Below, piece by piece: positions 17,895 to 26,143 of a stretch of DNA of 64,000 nt. The position numbers and the translations under genes were made by a program. The notes under the pieces are model-generated. The model was not told the origin of the DNA. It made no database searches and worked only from the letters and a program-made list of their open reading frames with translations. Each line of letters starts with the position of its first letter. The first letter of the stretch is position 1. Source of the stretch: Terriglobia bacterium (GTDB lineage: Bacteria > Acidobacteriota > Thermoanaerobaculia > Thermoanaerobaculales > Thermoanaerobaculaceae); assembly GCA_020073245.1 (NCBI GenBank), contig JAIQFQ010000003.1:62001-126000 (forward strand), written 5' to 3'.

Positions 17895-19022
17895 TCAGCC
17901 CACCGAGATGCCGATCAGGCGGCCGATTCCGAACGTGACGGCGGCCGCTCCCATGCCTATGAGGAGCTGGCGGGTCCCCGAGAACAGGACGCCGCGGCCG
18001 GTGAGGAGAGTGATGGCGGCGCCGGTCGTGAAGAGCGCCAGCCCGCTCGCAGCGAGGCTGATGGCCACCGCTGGTGTTCCCGCCAGGAACAGGAACGGGG
18101 CCACCGGGGCGATCGCGCCGGTGAAGAAGAGGAAGAACGAGGTGATGGCCGCTTCCCACGCCGAGCCCCCCAGTTCGGCGGGGTCGAGGCCGAGCTCCTC
18201 GCGCGTCAGCGTGTCGAGAACGTTCTCCTTGTCGGCCATCAGCTTCGCCGCGAGGGTGTTGGCTTCATCCGTCCCGAGGCCTTTGGCCTGGTAGATAAGC
18301 GAGAGCTCCTCCTGTTCCTCCTCGGGTGCCTCTCGAAGCTCGTCCCGCTCGATGTCGATCTGACGCTGGGCGAGCTCACGAGCGCTCTGGACCGAGAGCC
18401 ACTCACCCATCGCCATGGCGCACGCGCCCGCGAGCGTGCCGGCCAGGCCGGCGATCACGATCGCCCGGTTTGACGAGTGCGCACCCGCGACGCCCATGAC
18501 GAGGCTGAGCACCGAGACCAGGCCGTCGTTCGCGCCCAGGACCGCGGCCCTGAGCGCATTGCCGCCGACGGCCCGGTGGCGCCCCTCGAGGCGGGCCAGG
18601 AGGCCGCCCTCCATGCCGGAGCCGCGTGCGTGGGAGATCGTGGCGAGCAAGCGAGCATGCGAGTTCTCGACGACCGGGAGGTTGGCCGCCAGCGCTTCGG
18701 GCTGGTCGTCGTAATCGTGGCGACCTGCCTGCTCCTTCATCGCGAGCATCGGGATCACCGACTGCGTGCCGAAGCGCCTGGCAAGCCAGACCGTCACCCG
18801 GGAGCGGAAGCTCGGGCGCCGGTTGGTGGCCCGCACCCCGGCGTCGCGGAGCTTGCCTTCCCAGAACGTGATGTGCGCCTCCTCGGAAGCGGAGAGGCGT
18901 CGGTACACCTCGGCGAGCTTCTCGGCCTTCTCGACCTGAGCGATCGCCGCGTAGATCGCAGCGCTGTCGATCTCCTCCTGCCAGTTTCTCCGGTAGCGGG
19001 CGACGTCGTTCCGAGGCTTCAT
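17895..19022 (-). CDS. mbfA: MbfA-like rubrerythrin/VIT1 fusion membrane protein
   Basis: 375 residues. Residues 1-130 form a ferritin-like helical domain with the diiron ligands in EEIDSAAIYAAIAQVEKAEKL, SASEEAHITFWEGKL and a later ENSHARLL helix. Residues 150-375 form a VIT1/CCC1 transporter domain (LRAAVLGANDGLVSVLSLVMGVAGA, GEWLSVQSARELAQ, then three C-terminal TM helices). In Agrobacterium and Bradyrhizobium, MbfA with this architecture exports iron and protects from peroxide. ATG preceded by GGAGGG. No iron box was identified upstream. Confidence 0.88.
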   Translation of the reverse strand: MKPRNDVARYRRNWQEEIDSAAIYAAIAQVEKAEKLAEVYRRLSASEEAHITFWEGKLRDAGVRATNRRPSFRSRVTVWLARRFGTQSVIPMLAMKEQAGRHDYDDQPEALAANLPVVENSHARLLATISHARGSGMEGGLLARLEGRHRAVGGNALRAAVLGANDGLVSVLSLVMGVAGAHSSNRAIVIAGLAGTLAGACAMAMGEWLSVQSARELAQRQIDIERDELREAPEEEQEELSLIYQAKGLGTDEANTLAAKLMADKENVLDTLTREELGLDPAELGGSAWEAAITSFFLFFTGAIAPVAPFLFLAGTPAVAISLAASGLALFTTGAAITLLTGRGVLFSGTRQLLIGMGAAAVTFGIGRLIGISVG

Positions 19023-19131
19023 GGTCGATCGGCCCTCCGTCTGCGGCGAATGTAGTCCGTCCCGTCGGGAGAGAGCAAGGCGCGGACGCGGCGCCGGCTC
19101 GCAGGCTTACCCGCGGGATCGGCGAGACGCT

Positions 19132-19320
19132 TCAGCGGACCGGCGCTCTGAGCTGGATCGCCCCGGCGGCCGCAGCGGCCACGCCCACCAACATCCCCGC
19201 GATCTGCTTCCAGCCGATGCCGGGGGCTCCTCCGATTCCGAGCGAGTCCGCGGTCGCGGACACGAGGAATACGAGGACCCCCGCAACCAACATCACTTTG
19301 CCCATGGTCGTCTTTGACAT
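19132..19320 (-). CDS. Small two-TM membrane protein, DUF3185-like
   Basis: 62 residues. Two hydrophobic helices (KVMLVAGVLVFLVSATADSL and IAGMLVGVAAAAAGAIQL) are separated by a short GIGWKQ loop. ATG 19320 lies 7 bases after GGAGGG. The pattern fits the small DUF3185-type family, of unknown function. It stands alone between mbfA and the cysteine desulfurase-like gene, on the same strand as mbfA but 109 bases upstream of it. Confidence 0.7.
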   Translation of the reverse strand: MSKTTMGKVMLVAGVLVFLVSATADSLGIGGAPGIGWKQIAGMLVGVAAAAAGAIQLRAPVR

Positions 19321-19456
19321 CACGAACCCTCCCTGCCTGTTTGCCGCTGCGGTTCTATCCTACCCCTGGGCGGGGATAGCCGCGTAAGGCGGGGGTATTC
19401 TGTCTGGCCTGCGGCGTTGCGCGGAGCCGAGCCCTGGGGCCAGCAGGGGAGGGGAA

Positions 19457-20689
19457 ATGACGTTCACCGAGACCAACGTGGAGAGGTGCAGGGGCGATTT
19501 CCCGGCGCTCGAGCGGACCCAAGACGGCGTGCCGCTCGCCTTCCTCGACGGGCCGGCCGGGTCGCAGGTGCCCGGAGCCGTGATCGAGGCGATCTCGAAC
19601 TACTACCGTACCTGCAACGCGAACACCCGCGGCGCCTTCGTGACTTCGCGCGAGTCGGACGCACTCGTGAGGTCCGCGCGCGAGACGGTCGCGGCGTTTC
19701 TTGGGGCGCCTTCGTGGCGAGAGGTTTCGTTCGGGGCGAACATGACGACGCTGGCGTTCTCGCTCTCGCACGCGCTTGCGAGGGAGCTGAAACCGGGCGA
19801 CGAGGTCGTGATCACCGAGCTGGACCACGAGGCGAACCGAGCCCCGTGGCTCGGCATGCGGGACACGGGCGTTGTGATCAAAGAGGTTGCGCTTCTCCCG
19901 GACGGCCGCCTCGACAAAGGCGACTTGCAGTCGAAGATCGGGGCGAAAACGAGACTCGTTGCGATCGGTTACGCGTCGAACGCGCTCGGAACGGTCAACG
20001 ACGTTCCGCTGGCACGGAAGCTTGCGAGCGAGGTCGGAGCGTGGCTCCTGGTCGACGCCGTGCACTACGCGCCCCACTTCCCGCTCGATGTGACGGACCT
20101 CGACCCCGACTTCCTTTTGTGCTCGGCCTACAAGTTCTACGGACCGCACGTGGGCATCCTCTACACGCGGCCCGGGCTCCTCGAGCGGCTGCGGACCGAC
20201 AAGCTGCGGACGCAGGACGAGGCGTCGCCGTACCGGATCGAGGCCGGAACCCTCAACCACGCGGCGATCGCCGGTGTGAAGGCTGCAATCGAGTACATCG
20301 CGTCGTGGGGTGGCGCCGGCACGCTGCGCGAAAAGCTGGTCTCGGCGATGACCGCGATCGCGAAGCACGAGCACGGCCTGGCTGCGTTCTACTGGGACAA
20401 CGTGAGCCGGCTGCCGGGAGTGAAAGCACGGGGTCAGGGGTTCTCCTCCGCGCTCCGCGCCCCAACCGTCTCGATCACCATCGACGGCGTCCTTCCGTCC
20501 GAGGCGGCGGAAGCGCTGGGGAGGCGCGGGGTGCTGGTGTGGGATGGAGATTTCTATGCGGCCCGGGCGATTGAGGTGCTCGGGCTGGCCGCCCGCGGCG
20601 GCGTCCTCCGTGCCGGGGTCTCGATGTACAACACGCGGGTCGAGATCGAGCGGCTGCTCGTGGGCGTCGCGGAGTTGGCGCGACCATGA
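19457..20689 (+). CDS. Class V aminotransferase, cysteine desulfurase-like
   Basis: 410 residues. PLP enzyme of the SufS/Csd superfamily, in the separate cysteine-desulfurase-like (VC1184-type) branch. Features: FLDGPAGSQVPGAV at the start, ITELDHEANRAPW with the PLP-stacking His, YASNALGTVNDV, LLVDAVHYAPH with the PLP Asp, and the Schiff-base Lys in CSAYKFYGPHVG. The C-terminal catalytic Cys loop of true desulfurases is not obvious, so sulfur transfer is uncertain. ATG follows GGGGAGGGGA. A TATTCT -10 box lies near 19393. No suf or isc genes are adjacent. Confidence 0.85.
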   Translation: MTFTETNVERCRGDFPALERTQDGVPLAFLDGPAGSQVPGAVIEAISNYYRTCNANTRGAFVTSRESDALVRSARETVAAFLGAPSWREVSFGANMTTLAFSLSHALARELKPGDEVVITELDHEANRAPWLGMRDTGVVIKEVALLPDGRLDKGDLQSKIGAKTRLVAIGYASNALGTVNDVPLARKLASEVGAWLLVDAVHYAPHFPLDVTDLDPDFLLCSAYKFYGPHVGILYTRPGLLERLRTDKLRTQDEASPYRIEAGTLNHAAIAGVKAAIEYIASWGGAGTLREKLVSAMTAIAKHEHGLAAFYWDNVSRLPGVKARGQGFSSALRAPTVSITIDGVLPSEAAEALGRRGVLVWDGDFYAARAIEVLGLAARGGVLRAGVSMYNTRVEIERLLVGVAELARP

Positions 20690-20833
20690 GCCCGGACGGA
20701 AGCGCACGGCGGGAGTTCGGCAACGGGCCGGGAAGGGTCGGACGGAGGTCCGCGGGGACCCCGACGGTCGCTCCGACGCGACTGCCGTACGATTGAACGC
20801 AGATCGGCGGGGTCTGACCCAGGGGAGGCGACG

Positions 20834-21907
20834 ATGCGACGACGGACATGGAAGCGGTTCCACCCTCCCGGCACGTCCCCGGGGACGTTGAGCGTCCCGG
20901 CAGCGGCCGAGGGGAAGGGGGGCCTCACCCTGGTCACGTACAGGGGCGACAGCGTGAGCGAACGGCATCTCGCCGCTGTCGCGGAGGTGCCGGCGGCGCC
21001 GGCCGCCGGCGAGAACCTCTGGCTCCGAATCGTCGGGCACTCGGGCGAAACGCTCGGATCGCTCACGGCCCGGTTCGGCGTCCACCCGCTTGTGCTGGAA
21101 GACGTTGTCAACCTCGGGCAGCGGCCCAAGGTCGAGGAGTTCGACGACTACCTGTTCATCGTCGTGGACGTTCTGCGGTTCGGAACGAACGGCGGGCTCG
21201 AGGAAGAGCAGGTCTCTCTCCTGCTGTTTGAGAACCTCCTGATCACGATCGAGGAAAGGGAGAGCGACCTGTTCAAGCTCGTGGAGGACCGGCTGAGGAG
21301 CGGGCGCGGCAAGATGCGGACGCTCGGTGTCGACTACCTGGCGTACGCCCTGGTGGACGCCGCGGTTGACCACTTTTTCCCCGCCCTGGAACGGACCGGC
21401 GAGAGGATCGACGAGGTCGAGGACGAGCTGCTCGAACGCCCGGACCGTCAGGGATTCGAGAAGCTGCACGGGATTAAGAGGGACCTGCTGCGGCTCCGAA
21501 AGGCGACCTGGCCGCTGCGCGAGGCGGTTGCGAAGCTGACCCGCACGGACGTGCGCCAGGTGCGGGAAGGCACGAGGGTCTGGTTGCGCGACGTCTACGA
21601 CCACACCGTGCAGATCATCGACATCGTCGAGACGTTCCGGGACATGACGGCAGAGCTGGTGGACCTCTACCTCTCGAGCGTTTCCACGCGATTGAACGAG
21701 ATCATGAAGGTGCTCACGATCATCGCCACGATCTTTATCCCTCTCACGTTCATCGTCGGGTTGTACGGGATGAACTTCAACACCCAGGCGGGACCCCTCA
21801 GCATGCCGGAGCTCAACTGGCGGTGGGGCTACCCGGCGGTGTGGGTGCTGATGCTGGCGATCGCTGGAGGGATGCTCTGGATGTTCAGGCGCCGCCGCTG
21901 GCTCTGA
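20834..21907 (+). CDS. corA: CorA magnesium/cobalt transporter
   Basis: 357 residues. Pentameric Mg2+/Co2+ channel of the inner membrane. A long cytoplasmic alpha/beta domain (LEDVVNLGQRPKVEEFDDYLFIV) and helical stalk (VSTRLNEIMKVLTIIATIFIP) precede TM1. The invariant YGMNF selectivity motif and a second TM ending in a basic tail (FRRRRWL) follow. ATG after GGGGAGG; a TACGAT -10 candidate lies near 20787. The gene is convergent with the dodecin gene. Confidence 0.95.
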   Translation: MRRRTWKRFHPPGTSPGTLSVPAAAEGKGGLTLVTYRGDSVSERHLAAVAEVPAAPAAGENLWLRIVGHSGETLGSLTARFGVHPLVLEDVVNLGQRPKVEEFDDYLFIVVDVLRFGTNGGLEEEQVSLLLFENLLITIEERESDLFKLVEDRLRSGRGKMRTLGVDYLAYALVDAAVDHFFPALERTGERIDEVEDELLERPDRQGFEKLHGIKRDLLRLRKATWPLREAVAKLTRTDVRQVREGTRVWLRDVYDHTVQIIDIVETFRDMTAELVDLYLSSVSTRLNEIMKVLTIIATIFIPLTFIVGLYGMNFNTQAGPLSMPELNWRWGYPAVWVLMLAIAGGMLWMFRRRRWL

Positions 21908-21955
21908 GAGGCAGGGCACAGGGAAACCGTTCGAAAGTTGGCACGTTCACACGTT

Positions 21956-22101
21956 CGGAGGTTCGATGAAAGAAGGTCAAAGGTCAAAGGTGAGAGGTCA
22001 AACGGAAGACCAAGACCAAGGCGCGCCCCATTGCCGCGCGCCTTGGGTCTTCCGTTTGCCGTTTCCCGTTTGACCTCTTACCCGCTGGTCTCGAACCTTC
22101 G
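21956..22101. terminator. Long nested inverted repeat between convergent genes
   Basis: AAACGGAAGAC (22000-22010) plus CCAAGGCGCGC (22016-22026) pair with GCGCGCCTTGG (22036-22046) and GTCTTCCGTTT (22047-22057), with a 5-base bulge on the left and a short loop. AGAGGTCA (21993-22000) and TGACCTCT (22071-22078) extend the pairing outward, and GGTTCGA / TCGAACC flank it. It separates corA (plus) from dodecin (minus) and probably acts as a two-way terminator. Confidence 0.7.
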
Positions 22102-22115
22102 AACCTGCTGCTGCA

Positions 22116-22322
22116 TCAATCCAGCTTGAACCCGGCGGAGAGCGTCACCTGCCACTCGGTGGGCTTTCCGTCCCGGATCGCCCCTCGCACCTCTTTGATC
22201 TCGAACCACGAAAGCCCGTGCAGCGATTGCGAGGCCTTGGCGATCGCCGCCTCCACCGCCTTCTCCACGCTTTCCGCCGAGCACCCTACCAGATCGATCT
22301 TCTTGTAGACCTTGTCGCTCAT
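22116..22322 (-). CDS. Dodecin (flavin-binding)
   Basis: 68 residues, the typical dodecin length. The sequence follows the family throughout: VYKKIDLVGCSAESVEKAVEAA, LHGLSWFEIKEVRGAI with the conserved Trp that stacks on the flavin, and the C-terminal EWQVTLSAGFKLD strand. Dodecins form dodecameric cytoplasmic shells that store riboflavin or FMN and limit flavin phototoxicity. It is followed by the large inverted repeat shared with corA. A purine-rich GGGGGGA precedes the ATG. Confidence 0.95.
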   Translation of the reverse strand: MSDKVYKKIDLVGCSAESVEKAVEAAIAKASQSLHGLSWFEIKEVRGAIRDGKPTEWQVTLSAGFKLD

Positions 22323-22410
22323 CGTCCCCCCTTTTGCCTACCGAACTCAATTGTCCTGAGTCCGAGCACAGGTTGCAACTGCCAACGTCCGGCTTTGGAG
22401 GGTCCTGCGC

Positions 22411-22416
22411 TATAAT
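22411..22416 (+). promoter_or_regulatory. -10 box (TATAAT)
   Basis: Perfect TATAAT at 22411-22416, giving a leader of about 60 bases with a ribosome binding site for the gene at 22482. No convincing -35 box at 17 bases. Confidence 0.6.
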
Positions 22417-22481
22417 CCCCCGACAAACCAGGTCGAACGGAAGCTTTTTCAGCGTTTGTGCACGACAGGGAGGGCATGAAT

Positions 22482-23279
22482 ATGGCAAGCAACACACCGC
22501 AACCTCCGGCGCCGACGGCTCCGGCACAACCCGTGGCCCCCGCCCCGCAGAAGAAGGGGACGAGTCCCCTCGTGTGGATCCTCGTGGGCTGCGGCGGTCT
22601 GATCGTCATCGTCTGCCTCGTGATGCTGGTGGGCGGCTACTTCGTGGCGCACAAGATCAAGGGCTACGCCGAAACCGCGAGGAAGAACCCCGCGATGGCG
22701 GCGGCGAAGATCGCTGTGACGGTCAATCCGGATCTCGAGATCGTCTCGGAGGACGACGACAAGGGCGAGCTCACGATCCGCAACAAGAAGACCGGCGAAG
22801 AGCTCACGATGAACGCTCAGGATATCAAGCAGGGCCGCCTCAAGTTCAAGAACGAGAAGGGCGAAGAGGTCACCTTCGAGGGGAGCGGCCAGCAGGGCAA
22901 GGAGGGCCTCCGGATCAAGTCCAACAAGGGCTCGATGACGTTCGGAAACGCCGAGGGCGAGAAGGCACCGTCCTGGGTCCCGATGTACCCCGGCGGCAAG
23001 TCGTTGGCGTCCGCCTCGCAGAGGACGGCCCAGGGGTTCTCCGGCCACTACTCGTTCCAGACTGCCGACTCCACCGACAAGGTGCTTTCCTTCTACGAGC
23101 GCGAGCTCAAGGCCTCCGGCTTCGCCGTCGAACGGACCGCGATGCAGGGGATGGTAAGGCTCGCGAACCTCAACGCGAAGGCCGACGGCGGGAAGCGGAC
23201 GGTGAACGTCATCATCACCCCCGTCGGCGAGACGTCGCAGGTCGCGGTGCAGTATGCGGGGGAGGGCTCCTCCGAATAG
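22482..23279 (+). CDS. Membrane-anchored protein of unknown function
   Basis: 265 residues. A Pro/Ala-rich cytoplasmic N-terminus (PQPPAPTAPAQPVAPAP) precedes one TM helix (LVWILVGCGGLIVIVCLVML, about 31-50). The remainder lies outside the membrane. First comes a Lys/Gly-rich beta-repeat segment (GELTIRNKKTGEELTMNAQ, RLKFKNEKGEEVTFEG), which repeats an approximately 20-residue hairpin. A folded C-terminal domain follows (VPMYPGGKSLAS, DKVLSFYERELKASGF), a pattern known from many uncharacterised proteins in which helix and strand elements alternate. ATG 22482 is chosen because AGGGAGGG ends 7 bases upstream; ATG 22476 would be only 1 base away. Confidence 0.7.
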   Translation: MASNTPQPPAPTAPAQPVAPAPQKKGTSPLVWILVGCGGLIVIVCLVMLVGGYFVAHKIKGYAETARKNPAMAAAKIAVTVNPDLEIVSEDDDKGELTIRNKKTGEELTMNAQDIKQGRLKFKNEKGEEVTFEGSGQQGKEGLRIKSNKGSMTFGNAEGEKAPSWVPMYPGGKSLASASQRTAQGFSGHYSFQTADSTDKVLSFYERELKASGFAVERTAMQGMVRLANLNAKADGGKRTVNVIITPVGETSQVAVQYAGEGSSE

Positions 23280-23299
23280 AAACCTCGCGAGTTGGTGTT

Positions 23300-23336
23300 G
23301 GAGGGGGCCGGCGACGCGTGCCGGCTCCTTTCTCTT
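23300..23336 (+). terminator. Intrinsic terminator
   Basis: GCCGGC (23307-23312) pairs with GCCGGC (23320-23325), extended by GGA/TCC across a 4-base bulge, and is followed by TTTCTCTT. It ends the transcript of the membrane-anchored protein and faces the convergent ZIP gene. Confidence 0.65.
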
Positions 23337-23342
23337 CTGGGC

Positions 23343-24086
23343 TCACTGCGCGAGCAGGGATATCAGCCCGATCGCGGCCATTCCGCACGCCGTGGCGAAC
23401 ACGTCCCGCTTGCGGCAGACCGGTGTCATGACCGCGGGGATCAGGTCGCTGGCGCCCAGATACAGGAAGAAGCCGGCCATTACCAAGAGCAATCCGCCGA
23501 GCTGACCCCTCTGGAGGGTGATCGCCAGACCCATGGCAAACCCCACCAGCAGCAAACCTGCATTGCCGAGCAACAGGCGGACCGCGGCCGCGCGACGGTG
23601 GTGGTGGGTAAGCACGAGGGACACGGTCGTGATCCCGTCGGCGAACTTGTGCGCCGAGAGCGCCAGGCCGACTGCAACGAGCGTCTGCGGCGACTGCCGG
23701 ACGGCGGCGGCGAGCGCGAGGCCGTCGACGGCGGAGTGAAGAAGCAGGCCGAGCGCTCCGTGCATGGCGAGGGGAGCGTGCTCGTGGTCCTCCGGTGGAC
23801 ATTCGGCGTCCATCGCATGAGCGTGGGGGTGGAGCACGTGCAGCTTGTCCAGCAGCAGGGTGGCGAGGAACGCGCCCAACACGACCAACAGAGGGACGTG
23901 CGTGCCCTTGCCAACGTTCTCGATCCCCTCGGGGACCAGTTCCAGGAGGGCGAGGGCCACCAGCGTCCCCGCGGAAAACGACAGGAAGACACGTGCGTGG
24001 CGGTCGAGCCGGAGAGGGATCGTCCCGCCAGCCAACGTCGCGCCGGCGACGACCAGCAACGTCAGCCCTGCGATTGCGATGGACAT
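23343..24086 (-). CDS. ZIP family metal transporter
   Basis: 247 residues, about 8 TM helices. The two metal-site helices of ZIP proteins are clear: LLLHSAVDGLALAAAV and LSAHKFADGITTVSLVL. The His-rich loop between helices III and IV (LHPHAHAMDAE, PPEDHEHAP) is also typical. It imports Zn2+ or Fe2+ into the cytoplasm. Start: GTG 24092 would lie directly against the TAGAAT box at 24098-24093, whereas ATG 24086 lies 6 bases after it, matching the leaderless rule. The promoter region overlaps that of the divergent S4 gene. Confidence 0.88.
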   Translation of the reverse strand: MSIAIAGLTLLVVAGATLAGGTIPLRLDRHARVFLSFSAGTLVALALLELVPEGIENVGKGTHVPLLVVLGAFLATLLLDKLHVLHPHAHAMDAECPPEDHEHAPLAMHGALGLLLHSAVDGLALAAAVRQSPQTLVAVGLALSAHKFADGITTVSLVLTHHHRRAAAVRLLLGNAGLLLVGFAMGLAITLQRGQLGGLLLVMAGFFLYLGASDLIPAVMTPVCRKRDVFATACGMAAIGLISLLAQ

Positions 24087-24092
24087 CGACAC

Positions 24093-24120
24093 ATTCTATC
24101 CCCGCCGATGCCGGTACAAT
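24093..24120. promoter_or_regulatory. Overlapping divergent promoters
   Basis: Minus strand: TAGAAT (24098-24093) with a TTGTAC -35 candidate (24119-24114, 15-base spacer). Plus strand: TACAAT (24115-24120), 6 bases before ATG 24127. The plus-strand -10 box and the minus-strand -35 box occupy the same bases, so both promoters cannot be bound at once. Confidence 0.65.
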
Positions 24121-24126
24121 CCGACC

Positions 24127-24516
24127 ATGTCGGAGGGAATTCGTCTCGACGTGTGGCTCGACGTTGCGTGCATCGCGAAGACGCGGTCCCAGGCCAAGGA
24201 GCTCTGCGACGGCGGCAAGGTGGAGGTGGGCGGGTCACGGGCGAAAGCGCACAGGCTCGTGCACCCCGGGGACCGCATCATGGTGACGGTCGCTCCCGGT
24301 TTCCGTCGCGAGCTGGTCGTCCGCGGATTGTGCGAGTCCCACGTGGCCAAGGCTCGTGCGCGGGAGCTCTACGAAGACGTGACCCCGCCGCCGACCGCGG
24401 AGGAACTGGAGCTCCGGCACCTCGAGCGGTTCGCACCGCCCCCGGCGCCTCCCCGAGGGACCGGCAGACCGGAGAAACGAGCGCGCCGGAAGATCGAGCG
24501 GATGCGCGGCCGTTGA
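24127..24516 (+). CDS. S4-domain RNA-binding protein (HslR/RqcP-like)
   Basis: 129 residues. The S4 fold fills the first 65 residues (RLDVWLDVACIAKTRSQAKELCDGGKVEVGG, then VHPGDRIMV). A charged Pro-rich middle and a basic tail (RARRKIERMRGR) complete it. Proteins of this size (HslR/Hsp15, RqcP) bind 50S subunits carrying stalled peptidyl-tRNA. ATG 24127 is set by the TACAAT box; the open frame extends further upstream but without coding character. Convergent with the epimerase gene, 36 bases apart. Confidence 0.82.
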   Translation: MSEGIRLDVWLDVACIAKTRSQAKELCDGGKVEVGGSRAKAHRLVHPGDRIMVTVAPGFRRELVVRGLCESHVAKARARELYEDVTPPPTAEELELRHLERFAPPPAPPRGTGRPEKRARRKIERMRGR

Positions 24517-24552
24517 CCTGCGGGCCCCGACCGGCGGAGCCCAAGCAGCCTC

Positions 24553-25497
24553 CTACCCCTCGCTGGCGGCAGCCCGTGCCGCGAACCACCCTGCCGTTCG
24601 CGTGAGGCCGTTCTCCAGCTGCACCTGCGGGCGGACCCCGAGCTCCCGGGCCAGGAGGTCGGAGGTGATGACCGACCGGCGCTGCTCGCCGGGCTTGGCC
24701 GGCCCGTGGGTGGCGGGCCCCGCGGCCCCGACCGCATCGGCCAGGATTCGGTAGAGATCCACCACGGTCGTCTCGCGGCCCGTCCCGACGTTGTAGATGG
24801 CGAAACCCGGCCGGCCGATGGCCGCGAGGTTGGCGGCGACGATGTCGGCGACGTAGACGTAGTCCCGGGTCTGCAGACCGTCCCCGTTGATCACGGCTTC
24901 ACGGCCCGAGAGCAGGCGGTCGAGGAAGATGGCCACGACGCCGGCCTCGCCGTGCGGGTTCTGGCGTGGTCCGTAGACGTTGGCGTACCGGAGCGCGATG
25001 GCGTCCATGCCGTACTCGGCATGAAAGAAGTAGAGGTAGCGCTCGACCGACAGCTTGGCTACGCCGTAGGGCGAGAGCGGTCTGGCGGGATGTTCCTCGT
25101 CCGCCGGGAAGCGCTCCTGCTCTCCGTACATCGCGCCCCCGGTGGAGGCGAAGATGACTTGCCTGAGGGAGCCTTTCCGCCCCGCTTCCAACAGGTTCAG
25201 CGTGCCTACGACGTTGACGCTCGCGTCGTGAACCGGATCGGCGACGGACCGGCGCACGTCCATCTGGGCGGCATGGTGAACGAGCACCTCGACGCCGGAG
25301 TCGAGAATCAGCGACGCCGCCTCGGGAGAGCGGATGTCGAGCCGGTGGAACTCCGCCGCCGCCGGCAGGTTCTCCTTGCGCCCCGACGAAAGGTCGTCAA
25401 CAATCAGGACGCGGTGGCCCTGTGCGAGCAGCGCGTCGGCCACGTGGGAGCCGATGAAACCTGCGCCTCCGGTGACGCACACTGTTCGTGAGCTCAT
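24553..25497 (-). CDS. NAD-dependent nucleotide-sugar epimerase (GalE-like)
   Basis: 314 residues. Extended short-chain dehydrogenase: GGAGFIGSHV Rossmann motif at 10-19, VDDLSSGRKENL for NAD binding, STGGAMYG, and the SPYGVAKLSVERYL catalytic YxxxK. It probably interconverts UDP-glucose and UDP-galactose or acts on a related sugar for surface polysaccharide. The length is slightly shorter than E. coli GalE (338). The start is preceded by GAGAGGGG. A TAGAAT box lies at 25557-25552 inside the divergent glycosylase gene. Its ATG shares the palindrome CATG (25495-25498) with that gene's ATG. Confidence 0.86.
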   Translation of the reverse strand: MSSRTVCVTGGAGFIGSHVADALLAQGHRVLIVDDLSSGRKENLPAAAEFHRLDIRSPEAASLILDSGVEVLVHHAAQMDVRRSVADPVHDASVNVVGTLNLLEAGRKGSLRQVIFASTGGAMYGEQERFPADEEHPARPLSPYGVAKLSVERYLYFFHAEYGMDAIALRYANVYGPRQNPHGEAGVVAIFLDRLLSGREAVINGDGLQTRDYVYVADIVAANLAAIGRPGFAIYNVGTGRETTVVDLYRILADAVGAAGPATHGPAKPGEQRRSVITSDLLARELGVRPQVQLENGLTRTAGWFAARAAASEG

Positions 25498-26143
25498 GGA
25501 GAAACCCCTCTCCGGCCGAGGCCTCGACGCGCTCGCACCGTTGGAGAGGGGATTCTACCAGCGCGGGACCACGACCGTGGCCCGCGAACTGCTGGGCAAA
25601 CTGCTTGTCCGCCGCCTGCCCGATGGCGGCATCGCCGTGCGCATCACTGAGGTCGAGGCCTATCTCGGAGTTGGCGATCCCGCCGCCCATACGTACCGCG
25701 GTCGCCGGACCAACCGCAACGAGGTGATGTGGGGAGATGGCGGGCATCTGTACGTCTACTTCACGTACGGCATGCACTACTGCTGCAACGTCGTCACACG
25801 CCTTGAGGGTGTTCCTGAAGCCGTGCTACTACGGGGCGCCGTCGCCGTGGAGGGGGGACCGGTGATCGTGGCCCGGCGAGGAGGGAAGGCGGGGCGGCAC
25901 CTTCTGGACGGACCGGCCAAGCTCTGCAAGGGGATGGGAATCGACCGAACGCTCAACGGCGCGGACCTGACGCTCGGCGACGAGCTCTGGGTGGCTTCGG
26001 ATGGGCTCGAGTGCCCCCGTGCCTGGGTGCGGCGCCTGCCGAGGGTCGGCGTGGGCTACGCGGGCGGGGCGGCGGAGTGGCCGCTGCGGTTTGTGCTGGA
26101 TCTCGACGGGCCGGCGTCGTCCCGCCGGGTTTCTCGGAGGTGA
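25496..26143 (+). CDS. DNA-3-methyladenine glycosylase (AAG/MPG type)
   Basis: 215 residues. Removes alkylated purines and hypoxanthine from DNA. Motifs: GFYQRGTTTVARELLGKLLV, ITEVEAYLGVGDPAAHTY with the catalytic Glu, TYGMHYCCNVV with the base-stacking Tyr, and GPAKLCKGMGI. ATG 25496 overlaps the divergent epimerase start at CATG. No clear -10 box precedes it, so a later start cannot be excluded (the conserved region begins about residue 15). The last 190 bases are overlapped by the convergent pseudouridine synthase frame. Confidence 0.88.
   Translation: MEKPLSGRGLDALAPLERGFYQRGTTTVARELLGKLLVRRLPDGGIAVRITEVEAYLGVGDPAAHTYRGRRTNRNEVMWGDGGHLYVYFTYGMHYCCNVVTRLEGVPEAVLLRGAVAVEGGPVIVARRGGKAGRHLLDGPAKLCKGMGIDRTLNGADLTLGDELWVASDGLECPRAWVRRLPRVGVGYAGGAAEWPLRFVLDLDGPASSRRVSRR

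Noticed and set aside
19355..21919. Very long minus-strand open frame (about 850 codons) opposite the desulfurase-like and CorA genes
   Set aside because: It is antisense to two well-recognised proteins, rich in Arg, His and Asp, and has no domain. High GC keeps stop codons rare in this frame.
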